A DNA stretch of 10,467 nt from JAHEAO01 sp037968535 (GCA_037968535.1 JBBKVT010000387.1:1-10467); one strand, 5' to 3'. Positions 1 through 7,245 are shown, counted from the stretch's first letter. Made by a program: numbers and translations. The notes: generated by a model from the letters alone, not told the origin.

Positions 1-888
1 ACTGACGACGGCGCGCCGGTCCCGCACCCGTTCAAGTCCGCAGCCCAGATGCTGGCGATGTGCGCCGCGACCGGCAAAACCGTCGCCGAACTGAAACGCT
101 CCAACGAACTGACCCGGCGCAGCACCAGCGATCTGGATCGCGGCATCGCCCGGATCTGGCAGGTCATGGACGACTGCATCGACCGTGGCCTGACCGCAGA
201 CGGCATCCTGCCTGGCGGGCTGAAGGTTCGCCGCCGTGCCAAGGGGATCCATGATGCGCTGCTGGCGGAACGCGGCCAGAACCAGCGCGCGCCGCATACG
301 ATCAACGACTGGATGTCGACCTACGCGATGGCGGTAAACGAGGAAAACGCCGCCGGCGGTCAGGTCGTGACCGCGCCCACCAATGGGGCTGCGGGCGTGA
401 TCCCGGCGACGATCCGCTACTGGCTTGATCACGTGCCCGGTGCCAGCCGCTCGCAGATCCCCGAATTCCTGCTGACCGCTGCGGCAATCGGCGGGCTGAT
501 AAAGTTCAACGCCTCGATCTCTGGCGCCGAATGCGGCTGCCAGGCCGAGGTCGGCAGCGCCGCCGCAATGGCCGCCGCAGGCCTCGCCGCGGTGTTGGGC
601 GGCAGCCCCGAACAGGTGGAAAACGCCGCCGAGATCGCGCTGGAACACCACCTCGGGATGACCTGCGATCCGGTCCGCGGACTGGTGCAGGTGCCTTGCA
701 TCGAGCGCAACGGCCTCGGCGCGATCAAGGCGGTCTCTGCCGCCTCGCTGTCGTTGCGCGGCGACGGCATCCACCTGGTCTCGCTCGACGCCGCGATCGA
801 GACAATGCGTCAGACCGGCCGCGACATGAGCGAGAAATACAAGGAAACCTCGCTTGGCGGTCTCGCCGTAAACGTCCCGAATTGCTGA
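1..888 (+). CDS. sdaA: L-serine dehydratase (L-serine ammonia-lyase), iron-sulfur type, 5'-truncated by window edge
   Basis: Deaminates L-serine to pyruvate and ammonia in the cytoplasm using a [4Fe-4S] cluster. The reading frame is open from base 1, so the N-terminal regulatory part lies outside the window; 295 residues are visible. The family segments NEENAAGGQVVTAPTNGAAG, GAECGCQAEVGSA and EHHLGMTCDPVRGLVQVPC are clear. Cysteine codons at 538, 664 and 697 are 42 and 11 residues apart, and the last residue before the TGA is also cysteine (codon 883), 62 residues after the third. From memory, the Legionella enzyme has ligands C343, C385 and C396 and a C-terminal C458 that folds into the active site, which gives identical spacing. 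By that alignment about 163 residues are missing upstream and the full protein is about 458 residues, a single-chain alpha-beta form. No transcription terminator with a T tract follows. The identification is firm. Confidence 0.96.
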   Translation, partial: TDDGAPVPHPFKSAAQMLAMCAATGKTVAELKRSNELTRRSTSDLDRGIARIWQVMDDCIDRGLTADGILPGGLKVRRRAKGIHDALLAERGQNQRAPHTINDWMSTYAMAVNEENAAGGQVVTAPTNGAAGVIPATIRYWLDHVPGASRSQIPEFLLTAAAIGGLIKFNASISGAECGCQAEVGSAAAMAAAGLAAVLGGSPEQVENAAEIALEHHLGMTCDPVRGLVQVPCIERNGLGAIKAVSAASLSLRGDGIHLVSLDAAIETMRQTGRDMSEKYKETSLGGLAVNVPNC

Positions 889-972
889 GTTTCTCTTGCG
901 TCAGATCCCATCGCCAACCGCACCCCAAAGGTGCGATGACACCGCCCCGGTCGGCCACGCCACCAACCCGCA

Positions 973-988
973 ACCGGCAAAAGCCGGT
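973..988 (+). other. small GC hairpin before the first DMT gene
   Basis: ACCGGC (973-978) and GCCGGT (983-988) form a six-base-pair stem closed by an AAAA loop, in the 114-bp gap between the serine dehydratase stop and the transporter start at 1003. There is no T run after it, so an intrinsic terminator is unlikely. It lies just upstream of the start codon, where no good Shine-Dalgarno sequence is visible, and could affect initiation. It may also be chance in GC-rich DNA. Confidence 0.3.
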
Positions 989-1002
989 CCTGACGCCGCA
1001 CA

Positions 1003-1932
1003 ATGACTGACGACCGCCCCGTTCTCGGCACGCTGATGATGCTCGCGTTCTGCGTCACCGCGCCGCTGATCGACACCGCGGCCAAACTGGCCGCCGATGC
1101 GATCCCGGTCGGTCAGATCACCACCGCCCGCTACGTCGTGCAGGCGCTGATCATGGTGCCGGCGATGGCGGTGATGGGCCTTGGCTTCCGCCTCGACCGC
1201 ACCGGCCTATGGCTGACGCTGCTGCGCGCTCTGCTGTCGATCGCATCGACCATCACCTTTGTCGCCGCGATCGCGGTGATGCCGATCGCCGATGCGCTGG
1301 CGATCGTCTTCGTGGAACCGTTCCTGCTACTTCTGATCGGCCACTTCATCCTGTCCGAGACCGTCGGCATCCGCCGCCTCGGCGCGGCTGTCGTGGGATT
1401 TGCCGGATCGGTCCTGATCATCCGACCCAGCTTTGCCGAGTTTGGCACCGTGGCGCTGTTGCCGCTGGGAACCGCGCTTTTCTTCGCGCTCTACATGCTG
1501 TCGATGCGTTGGCGGACACGCGGCGTTCACCCGGTGGCGCTGCAGGCGCAGACGGCCCTCGTGGCGGCAATCATCACGGTGCCGCTCATGTGGCTGGCCG
1601 ATGGCAGCGGTTGGCGCGATTTCGACCCGGTGATGCCCCAGGGCCGCTATTGGGCCTACCTTTTCGGCGTTGGACTCGCCGCTGCGGTCTCGCATCTTCT
1701 GCTGACCTACGCGCTGCGCTTCGCCTCGGCGACGGTGCTGGCGCCGCTGCATTACCTCGAACTGATCTCGGCGACTTTCCTTGGCTACGTGGTGTTCAGC
1801 GACTTTCCCGACACCGCCACCTGGATCGGTATTGCCATCATCGCGGCCTCGGGTATCTACATCGTCCACCGCGAACGAGTGACCGCTCGTGCCCCGGTGG
1901 TCACCGTTGCACCCGCCGCGCCGCCGCCCTAG
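1003..1932 (+). CDS. EamA/DMT-family inner-membrane transporter (first of tandem pair)
   Basis: A 309-residue, very hydrophobic protein with about ten predicted membrane helices, the usual size for two-EamA-domain drug/metabolite transporters. The two internal halves are visible: the first ends around the PIADALAIVFVEPFLLLLIG segment, and the second contains the ATVLAPLHYLELISATFLGY motif typical of the last EamA helices. A short polar, alanine/proline-rich tail ends the protein. The ATG at 1003 gives MTDDRPVLGTLMML, which aligns with the start of the next gene, supporting this start even though no strong Shine-Dalgarno is seen. The downstream paralogue begins only nine bases after the stop, so the pair is almost certainly co-transcribed. 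The substrate cannot be read from sequence; DMT exporters carry amino acids, metabolites or drugs. Confidence 0.9.
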   Translation: MTDDRPVLGTLMMLAFCVTAPLIDTAAKLAADAIPVGQITTARYVVQALIMVPAMAVMGLGFRLDRTGLWLTLLRALLSIASTITFVAAIAVMPIADALAIVFVEPFLLLLIGHFILSETVGIRRLGAAVVGFAGSVLIIRPSFAEFGTVALLPLGTALFFALYMLSMRWRTRGVHPVALQAQTALVAAIITVPLMWLADGSGWRDFDPVMPQGRYWAYLFGVGLAAAVSHLLLTYALRFASATVLAPLHYLELISATFLGYVVFSDFPDTATWIGIAIIAASGIYIVHRERVTARAPVVTVAPAAPPP

Positions 1933-1941
1933 GCTTTGGCC

Positions 1942-2868
1942 ATGGCACCGGACCGGCCGCTTCTGGGAATTCTGTTGATGCTGGGGTTCTGCCTGCTGGC
2001 CCCGCTTGGCGATTCGATGGCCAAGCTGCTGGGCGACCGGATGTCGCTTGGCCAGCTTCTGGCGGTCCGGTTTGCAATTCAGGCCGCGATTCTGGTGCCG
2101 CTCGTCCTGGTGACGCGCCGCAGCCTGTCGATGTCGCCGCGGCTGTTGCGACTGACCGCGTTGCGCACCGTCCTGCATATCCTGGGCATCGGCGCGATGT
2201 TCCTGTCGCTGCGCTATCTGCCGCTGGCCGATGCCATCGCCATCGCCTTCGTGATGCCGTTCATCCTGCTGCTTCTGGGCAAGACGGTGCTCGACGAACA
2301 CGTCGGCCCACACCGTCTGGCCGCCTGTGCTGTCGGCTTTTTCGGCACGCTTCTGGTGATCCAGCCGAATTTTGCAAACGTCGGCGCGCCAGCGCTTCTG
2401 CCAATCATCGTCGCCGTGGTCTTTGCCCTTTTCATGCTGGTGACCCGGCAGATCGCGCGCGACTGCGACCCGGTGGTGCTTCAGGCGATGAGCGGCGTCA
2501 TGGCCACGGCCCTTATGGTCCCGCTGCTGTTGCTGGTGGGCGGCAGCGCCATTCCGGGGTTCGCAATCAGCGCCGTTTCAGGTGACGATCTGCGGCTGCT
2601 GTTGGCCCTCGGGTTCATCGGCACTGCGGCACATCTGCTGATGACCTGGTCGCTGCGGTTCGCGCCCTCTGCCACGCTGGCGCCGATGCAATATCTCGAG
2701 ATTCCGTTCGCCACCCTGATCGGCTGGCTGATCTTCGCAGACCTGCCCAATGGCCTTGCCGCGATCGGCATTGCGATCACGGTCGTCGCCGGGCTCTACG
2801 TGATCTGGCGCGAACGGATCACGGCGCGAGGCACCGCACCACTTCGCCCAGCGCCGCCCGCGGCATGA
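1942..2868 (+). CDS. EamA/DMT-family inner-membrane transporter (second of tandem pair)
   Basis: A 308-residue DMT transporter with about ten membrane helices, co-linear with the preceding protein over its whole length (for example PLADAIAIAFVMPFILLLLG and ATLAPMQYLEIPFATLIGW match the same places in its neighbour). I chose the ATG at 1942 because its MAPDRPLLGILLML aligns with the first gene's start; an in-frame TTG at 1936 would add two residues and lies closer to the upstream stop. Tight spacing implies translation coupled to the upstream gene. Its last 50 bases overlap the 3' end of the opposite-strand thiamine diphosphokinase gene. The substrate is unknown. Being next to a thiamine gene is not proof of a thiamine role, since that gene is convergent rather than in the same operon. 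Confidence 0.9.
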   Translation: MAPDRPLLGILLMLGFCLLAPLGDSMAKLLGDRMSLGQLLAVRFAIQAAILVPLVLVTRRSLSMSPRLLRLTALRTVLHILGIGAMFLSLRYLPLADAIAIAFVMPFILLLLGKTVLDEHVGPHRLAACAVGFFGTLLVIQPNFANVGAPALLPIIVAVVFALFMLVTRQIARDCDPVVLQAMSGVMATALMVPLLLLVGGSAIPGFAISAVSGDDLRLLLALGFIGTAAHLLMTWSLRFAPSATLAPMQYLEIPFATLIGWLIFADLPNGLAAIGIAITVVAGLYVIWRERITARGTAPLRPAPPAA

Positions 2869-3466
2869 TCGCGAGCATCCCCGGCCCGTCCATCCGCAAC
2901 CGGATGCTGTCGTGGGTGCTGATGTTCGACGTTCCGATCCGGCCGGCAGGCGCAAATGCGATATCACCGATCGGCCATTTCAGGCCATCGGACCGTCCGG
3001 TGACCGGTGCCATCGGGAACAACGACACGCGGGTTCCAGCACCAAGGCGCAGCGTCAGGTCTGACGGCAGGTGAAAACACAGATCGCGTGCGTTCAGCAG
3101 GATCACCGGCGGTCCCTCGTGACGGGTCAGCGCGTTGAAACTGGCCAACTGGTGATCAATCCGCCCACCCAGAAACCCCACCGCCAGGATCAAAGGGGCG
3201 TCGATCAGCGACAGGCATTTCTCGAAATCCGTGGATTCTTGTTCGGTCACCCGGATCAGTCGGTCGGCGGGGATTTTTGCCAGCGTCCGCGCATCGACGG
3301 AATCCAGATCTCCGACCACGAAATCGGGCATTTGCCCTATTTTTACCGCATTTTTGGCGCCACCATCGGCTGCGACAAGGCGGGGCGCGAACATCAAAGC
3401 TTCGGTAAGAACCCCCGTTTCAGCCCTGCCAGCGCCTAAAAGTGTTACTTTCTCGGAAAAATGCAC
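2819..3466 (-). CDS. thiamine diphosphokinase (thiamine pyrophosphokinase)
   Basis: Transfers a diphosphate from ATP to thiamine, making the active cofactor thiamine diphosphate in the cytoplasm; this allows use of imported or salvaged thiamine. The protein is 215 residues, a normal length for the family. Family motifs appear in order: ADGGAKNA (33-40), GDLDS (52-56), a STDFEKCL segment (78-85, the usual TD-x-x-K-[AC]-L) and GGRIDHQ (100-106), followed by a beta-rich C-terminal domain ending GPGMLAIMPRAALGEVVR. The start is a GTG (minus strand, 3466) giving MHFSEKVTLLGAG; a weak AGG lies about eight bases before it. The gene is transcribed away from the acidic-protein gene across an AT-rich gap. 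Its tail overlaps the transporter gene by 50 bp, so no terminator separates them. The gene has no settled bacterial symbol (thiN in Bacillus), so none is given. Confidence 0.92.
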   Translation of the reverse strand: MHFSEKVTLLGAGRAETGVLTEALMFAPRLVAADGGAKNAVKIGQMPDFVVGDLDSVDARTLAKIPADRLIRVTEQESTDFEKCLSLIDAPLILAVGFLGGRIDHQLASFNALTRHEGPPVILLNARDLCFHLPSDLTLRLGAGTRVSLFPMAPVTGRSDGLKWPIGDIAFAPAGRIGTSNISTHDSIRLRMDGPGMLAIMPRAALGEVVRCLAP

Positions 3467-3622
3467 AATAATAACCTAACTGCCTTGATTGATGCCAAAA
3501 ATGGAACGTGACCACATTCTGACCAAGAAAAAATCCCTTACATTTCTTTGTTCTGTTCCTATTTCGGAACCATTGGTTGGTAAATACAGGGAAGCTGGAT
3601 CAGGAAAGAAAGCGAAAGCCAG
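3467..3622. promoter_or_regulatory. AT-rich divergent promoter region with short repeats
   Basis: This 156-bp gap serves two divergent genes: thiamine diphosphokinase (leftward) and the acidic protein (rightward). It is visibly richer in A/T than any flanking coding sequence. It holds a direct repeat TGACCA at 3509-3514 and 3520-3525, exactly 11 bp apart; an inverted repeat GTTCC/GGAAC (3555-3559 and 3566-3570, six-base loop); and AACCA-T-TGGTT (3568-3578). I could not find a convincing -35/-10 pair on either strand. An AGGAAAG at 3602-3608 is further than usual from the ATG at 3623. The control function is inferred from position and composition. Confidence 0.6.
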
Positions 3623-5674
3623 ATGGTAGGACCGAGCAAAATTCTAACGGTTTCATACGGCACCTTCTCGTGCACGCTTGAAGGATTCGACGATCCCTTC
3701 GCCACGATGCGCGGAATTGCCGAGTATTTTCGCGATCTTGCCGCCGATGACCGCTACTTTGGCGCAGAGCCGCCAACCCCGGATGCAGAGATGCTGCACC
3801 GCATCGCCCAGCGCGACATCACTCGCCGGGTTGAAGCGCGCGTTGGCGAAACCGGCATCGTCCTGCGCCAGACCGAGGAAGAAGCTGACTCTCCCACACC
3901 AGCGCCGGCCCGTTCCGTGGCAGCAGCAACGCAGGTCGCCGACCGGCCCGCGCCAAAACCGCAGCCTGAACAGCAGCGCCAGTTCCGGTCGGAAGCGCCT
4001 GTCGAAACCTATGAATTCAGCGATGCAAGCCCGGTCCGTGGCGAAAGCGTCGCGGCCAAACTCGCCCGGATCCGTGCCGCCGTCGCCCGCCGCGAAGACG
4101 ACGCTGGCCTGACCTACCGCGACGACTCGCATGTCCCGCACATCCCGCCTGCTGCCACACTCGCCGACGCGTTCGAGGATGAAGTAGCCGAAACGCCTGC
4201 CCCAGTCGAAACGCCCGCGCCGCAGACGTCGGATATTGCAGAGCAGACTGAATCGCAGGTAACCGAGGCCGAAGAAGAGATATTCGAGGAAACCGCCGAG
4301 GCGGCGACTGAAACCGTTGTTGTCGAGCTCGAAACACTGTCCTTCACCGAAGAATCACTCGACGATGAACTTGTCGAAGACGAACAGGAAACCGCGGTCG
4401 ATGACGAAGAGACCGTCGAAACCGCGCTGGACGACGAAGATACCGCGATTGACGATGAAGAGGATGACGTCGAACTGGCCGCGGACTCGTTTCAGGGTGT
4501 GACCCACGCCGATCTCGATGACGTCGAGGACCAAGAAGAAGTCGAGGACGAGGAAGACGAAGTCGCCCTGGCCGCCGAAGATGACGCGACTGACGATGTC
4601 GACGACGCTGATGAAATCGGCCGTGACGCCATCGCCCGTGTGATGAGCCACATGTCCGACTCGGATGATGCCGACGAATTGCTCGCCGACGAAGAGACAA
4701 GCGACGAACCTGACGCCCCGGCCATTGCCCGCGTGATCAAGATGCGTCGCGTCGATCTCGAAGCTGAAGAGGACGATACCGACTCCGCTGATACCGCAGA
4801 GTCCCTGGACGACGAGACACCAGACGACGAAGACGACGCGACCACCCAAAATCACCTGTCCGATGAAGACGAAGCCGATCTGATGGCGACGCTGGAACAG
4901 GTGCGCCGCGACTCAGAGGCCGAAGGCCGCGCCGACAAGGAAGGCCGCGCCGTTCTTGAGAATGATGACCTCGATCACAACGGCAACGGCGTCCAGCGCA
5001 TCCTCGAAGTTACCAACACCGAGCTTGAACAAACCGAAGGCACCCGCCGCCGCTCTGCAATCCAGCACCTCAAGGCCGCCGTCCTTGCGACCCGCGCCGA
5101 CAAGAAGCTGGTCCAGGCAGACAATGCCGAAGATGACGCAAAGCAAATGGACCAGTATCGCGACGATCTGGCCCGCGTGGTGCGACCGCGCCGCCCCGCT
5201 GATGGCGTCAAACCGTCCGAACGGCGCCAAGCCCCGCTTGTTCTGGTCACAGAACAGCGCGTCGATGTGGCGCCCCAGCCGCCCGTCGATGCCAATGCCG
5301 AAGCCATCCGCCCACGTCGCATCAGCGCAAGCCTTGCCGCCGACCCATCCGACGAGGGCAATGAAAACATCTTCGCCGACGCAAACTCGTTCGCCGAATT
5401 CGCCGAGCAGATGGACGCGACAGAACTTCCCGATCTTCTGGAAGCCGCCGCGGCCTACGCGTCTTATGTCGAAGGCCGGCCGCATTTCTCGCGACCGCAG
5501 ATCATGCGCGCCGTCGCAGCCTTCGGTGGCGATGATGAGTTCAACCGCGAAGACACGCTTCGGTCCTTCGGCCAGCTTCTGCGCCACGGCAAGATCCGCA
5601 AGCTTAGCCGGGGTCAGTTCACCGTCAACCAATCCACCCGGTTCAACCCCGGCGCCCGCGCTGCCGGCGAATAA
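3623..5674 (+). CDS. large acidic multidomain protein, conserved hypothetical, function unknown
   Basis: A 683-residue cytoplasmic protein with no signal peptide or membrane helix. Residues 1 to about 85 look like a folded domain (ILTVSYGTFSCTLEGFDDPF, then EYFRDLAADDRYFGAEPP and a basic helix with RRVEAR). Residues about 90-185 are Pro/Ala/Gln-rich with a basic AAKLARIRAAVARRED helix. Residues about 187-419 are an extreme Asp/Glu linker containing two AIARV motifs (336-342 and 367-373). Then come helical, charged residues 420-475, a basic helix around TRRRSAIQHLKAAV (475-487), an APLVLVTEQRVDV segment (537-549), and a final predicted helical domain (about 579-683) ending in a basic LRHGKIRKLSRGQFTV stretch that resembles a winged-helix hairpin. 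I recall similar ends in Rhodobacteraceae hypotheticals, sometimes labelled CheA, but no histidine-kinase motifs are present. The function is not known; a scaffold or nucleic-acid-associated role is only a guess. A strong terminator follows. Confidence 0.85.
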   Translation: MVGPSKILTVSYGTFSCTLEGFDDPFATMRGIAEYFRDLAADDRYFGAEPPTPDAEMLHRIAQRDITRRVEARVGETGIVLRQTEEEADSPTPAPARSVAAATQVADRPAPKPQPEQQRQFRSEAPVETYEFSDASPVRGESVAAKLARIRAAVARREDDAGLTYRDDSHVPHIPPAATLADAFEDEVAETPAPVETPAPQTSDIAEQTESQVTEAEEEIFEETAEAATETVVVELETLSFTEESLDDELVEDEQETAVDDEETVETALDDEDTAIDDEEDDVELAADSFQGVTHADLDDVEDQEEVEDEEDEVALAAEDDATDDVDDADEIGRDAIARVMSHMSDSDDADELLADEETSDEPDAPAIARVIKMRRVDLEAEEDDTDSADTAESLDDETPDDEDDATTQNHLSDEDEADLMATLEQVRRDSEAEGRADKEGRAVLENDDLDHNGNGVQRILEVTNTELEQTEGTRRRSAIQHLKAAVLATRADKKLVQADNAEDDAKQMDQYRDDLARVVRPRRPADGVKPSERRQAPLVLVTEQRVDVAPQPPVDANAEAIRPRRISASLAADPSDEGNENIFADANSFAEFAEQMDATELPDLLEAAAAYASYVEGRPHFSRPQIMRAVAAFGGDDEFNREDTLRSFGQLLRHGKIRKLSRGQFTVNQSTRFNPGARAAGE

Positions 5675-5698
5675 TAACCTATAAATAACCAGTTACGG

Positions 5699-5730
5699 GG
5701 CGGAGTGAATGTAATTTCATTCCGCCTTTT
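5699..5730 (+). terminator. intrinsic terminator of the acidic-protein gene
   Basis: GGCGGAGTGAA (5699-5709) pairs with TTCATTCCGCC (5716-5726) in an 11-bp stem containing one G-T wobble, with a six-base loop, followed directly by TTTT (5727-5730). It starts 24 bases after the TAA of the acidic-protein gene. The minus-strand stop codon of the DUF2842 gene (5717-5719) lies inside the 3' arm, so the same hairpin also forms at the end of the leftward transcript, but without a T tract immediately after it in that direction. Confidence 0.88.
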
Positions 5731-5953
5731 CGTCGCGCCCGGCATCCGGATCGGCCTGCCCGATACCCCGGAACACCGATTTGAACGGCACGATCCAGAT
5801 CACCCCCAACACGATGTAGATCAGCAACTCGACCAGCACGCCGGGTCGATCCAGCCAGCCAACAACCGAGGTCGCCACGATGATGTAGATCGGCAAACCG
5901 ACCAAAAGGATGATCAGCGACCAGCGGCGGCGGGCCTTGTAGGACAGCGCCAT
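5717..5953 (-). CDS. DUF2842-type small membrane protein
   Basis: A 78-residue protein with a basic N-terminus (SYKARRRW), two predicted membrane helices (about 11-31 and 38-58) and a charged cytoplasmic-looking tail (DPDAGRDEKAE). Size, two-helix layout and position directly after purA fit the alphaproteobacterial DUF2842 family, whose function is unknown; the family name is from memory. Its ATG overlaps the purA stop as TGATG (one shared base), and no separate Shine-Dalgarno is visible, so translation probably depends on ribosomes finishing purA. The stop codon falls within the terminator hairpin of the convergent gene. The low-complexity hydrophobic composition would make distant matches unreliable. 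Confidence 0.85.
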   Translation of the reverse strand: MALSYKARRRWSLIILLVGLPIYIIVATSVVGWLDRPGVLVELLIYIVLGVIWIVPFKSVFRGIGQADPDAGRDEKAE

Positions 5954-7245
5954 CAGTCGGCGAACGGGTCGGTCACAAGAATCGTGTCCTCCCGCTCCGG
6001 CGAGGTCGACAACAGCGCCACCGGGCAGTCGATCAGTTCCTCGACCCGGCGCACGTATTTGATCGCATTGGCGGGCAGTTCGGCCCAGCTGCGCGCGCCC
6101 TCGGTGCTCTCGCTCCAGCCGGGCAGACTTTCGTAGATCGGCGTGCAGCGCGCCTGATGGTCGGCCGCAGTCGGCAGATAGTCAATCCGATTGCCATCCA
6201 GCTCGTACCCGACGCAGATCTTCAACTCCTCGAACCCGTCCAGAACATCCAGCTTGGTCAGCGCGATGCCGTTGACGCCAGACGTCGCGCAGGTCTGGCG
6301 CACAAGTGCTGCATCAAACCAGCCGCAGCGCCGCTTGCGGCCCGTCACGGTGCCGAACTCATGGCCCCGCTCGCCCAGCCTCTGGCCGATCTCGTCATGC
6401 AGTTCCGCCGGAAACGGCCCCTCGCCGACCCGCGTCGTATAGGCCTTGACGATGCCCAGCACGAAATCGATCGCCCCCGGCCCAAGCCCGACTCCGGTCG
6501 CCGCCTGCCCTGCGATCACGTTCGAGGATGTCACGAACGGATAAGTGCCAAAGTCGATGTCCAGAAGCGCGCCCTGCGCGCCCTCAAACAGGATCCGCTT
6601 GCCAGCCTTGCGCTGGTCGTTCAGCACCTTCCACACCGGCGCTGCGAATTTCAATACTTCCGGCGCAATCTCCCTCAGTGCCGCGATCAGCCCGTCGCGA
6701 TCCACCGGCTCCATCCCCAGCCCCCGCCGCAGCGCGTCGTGATGCACCAAAGCGCGGTCGACCCGCAATTCAAGCGTCGCGGCATCCGCCAGATCGGCGA
6801 CCCGCACCGACCTGCGACCGACCTTGTCCTCATAGGCTGGGCCGATGCCGCGCCCGGTGGTGCCGATCTTGGCGACCGACGCCTGCGCTTCCCGCGCGCG
6901 GTCCAACTCTCCGTGAATCGGCAGGATCAAAGGCGTGTTTTCGGCGATCATCAGGTTATCCGGCGATATCTCGACGCCCTGCCCGCGCAGCTTGGCAATC
7001 TCCTCGACCAGATGCCAGGGATCCAGCACCACGCCATTGCCGATCACCGACAGCTTGCCACCTCGCACGATCCCCGACGGCAGCAGCGACAGCTTGAACA
7101 CCTTGCCGTCGATCACCAGCGTATGGCCCGCATTATGGCCACCCTGGAATCGTGCAATGATGTCGGCGCGTTCCGACAACCAATCCACGATCTTGCCTTT
7201 TCCCTCGTCGCCCCACTGGGCGCCCACGACGACTACGTTGGCCAT
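5953..7245 (-). CDS. purA: adenylosuccinate synthetase
   Basis: Catalyses IMP + L-aspartate + GTP to adenylosuccinate, the first committed step from IMP to AMP, in the cytoplasm. The protein is 430 residues (E. coli 432). The P-loop GAQWGDEGKGK carries D13, and GGHNAGHT carries H41, the catalytic Asp and His at the E. coli positions. Also present are TTGRGIGPAYEDK, EGAQGALLDIDFGTYPFVTS, TGRKRRCGWFD and NGIALTKLDVLDG. I chose the ATG at 7245 because it yields the canonical MANVVVVGAQWG and has AAGGA five bases upstream; the frame stays open further upstream (to 7503), but that extension has no family similarity. The DUF2842 gene follows, overlapping by one base. A short open frame of a possible lipoprotein ends 13 bases inside the start. 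The identification is certain. Confidence 0.98.
   Translation of the reverse strand: MANVVVVGAQWGDEGKGKIVDWLSERADIIARFQGGHNAGHTLVIDGKVFKLSLLPSGIVRGGKLSVIGNGVVLDPWHLVEEIAKLRGQGVEISPDNLMIAENTPLILPIHGELDRAREAQASVAKIGTTGRGIGPAYEDKVGRRSVRVADLADAATLELRVDRALVHHDALRRGLGMEPVDRDGLIAALREIAPEVLKFAAPVWKVLNDQRKAGKRILFEGAQGALLDIDFGTYPFVTSSNVIAGQAATGVGLGPGAIDFVLGIVKAYTTRVGEGPFPAELHDEIGQRLGERGHEFGTVTGRKRRCGWFDAALVRQTCATSGVNGIALTKLDVLDGFEELKICVGYELDGNRIDYLPTAADHQARCTPIYESLPGWSESTEGARSWAELPANAIKYVRRVEELIDCPVALLSTSPEREDTILVTDPFAD

Noticed and set aside
1209..2585. A 458-codon open frame overlapping both transporters in another frame, and a 328-codon antisense frame at 1327-2313
   Set aside because: Both are out-of-frame readings of GC-rich transporter DNA; the products are Arg/Gly/Pro/His-rich without any family motif, while the frames at 1003 and 1942 give clear membrane transporters.
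4366..4620. Apparent tandem repeat of GAC/GAA triplets
   Set aside because: The units are irregular and explained by selection for Asp/Glu codons; no fixed DNA repeat unit is present.
4355..4855. Hydrophobic-looking antisense frames under the acidic linker (for example 4355-4855 and 4913-5632)
   Set aside because: Reverse complements of GAC/GAA/GAT-rich sequence automatically read as Val/Phe/Ser/Ile-rich; this is a composition artefact.
3623..5674. Calling the acidic protein a CheA chemotaxis kinase
   Set aside because: No Hpt histidine motif, dimerisation helix, or N/G1/G2 ATP-binding boxes are visible; acidic linkers give spurious matches.
3467..5681. Identical 12-mer AATAATAACCTA at 3467-3478 and 5670-5681 flanking the acidic-protein gene
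   Set aside because: A repeated 12-mer is expected a few times by chance in 10 kb, and the second copy includes the stop codon; there are no other signs of a mobile element or excision site.
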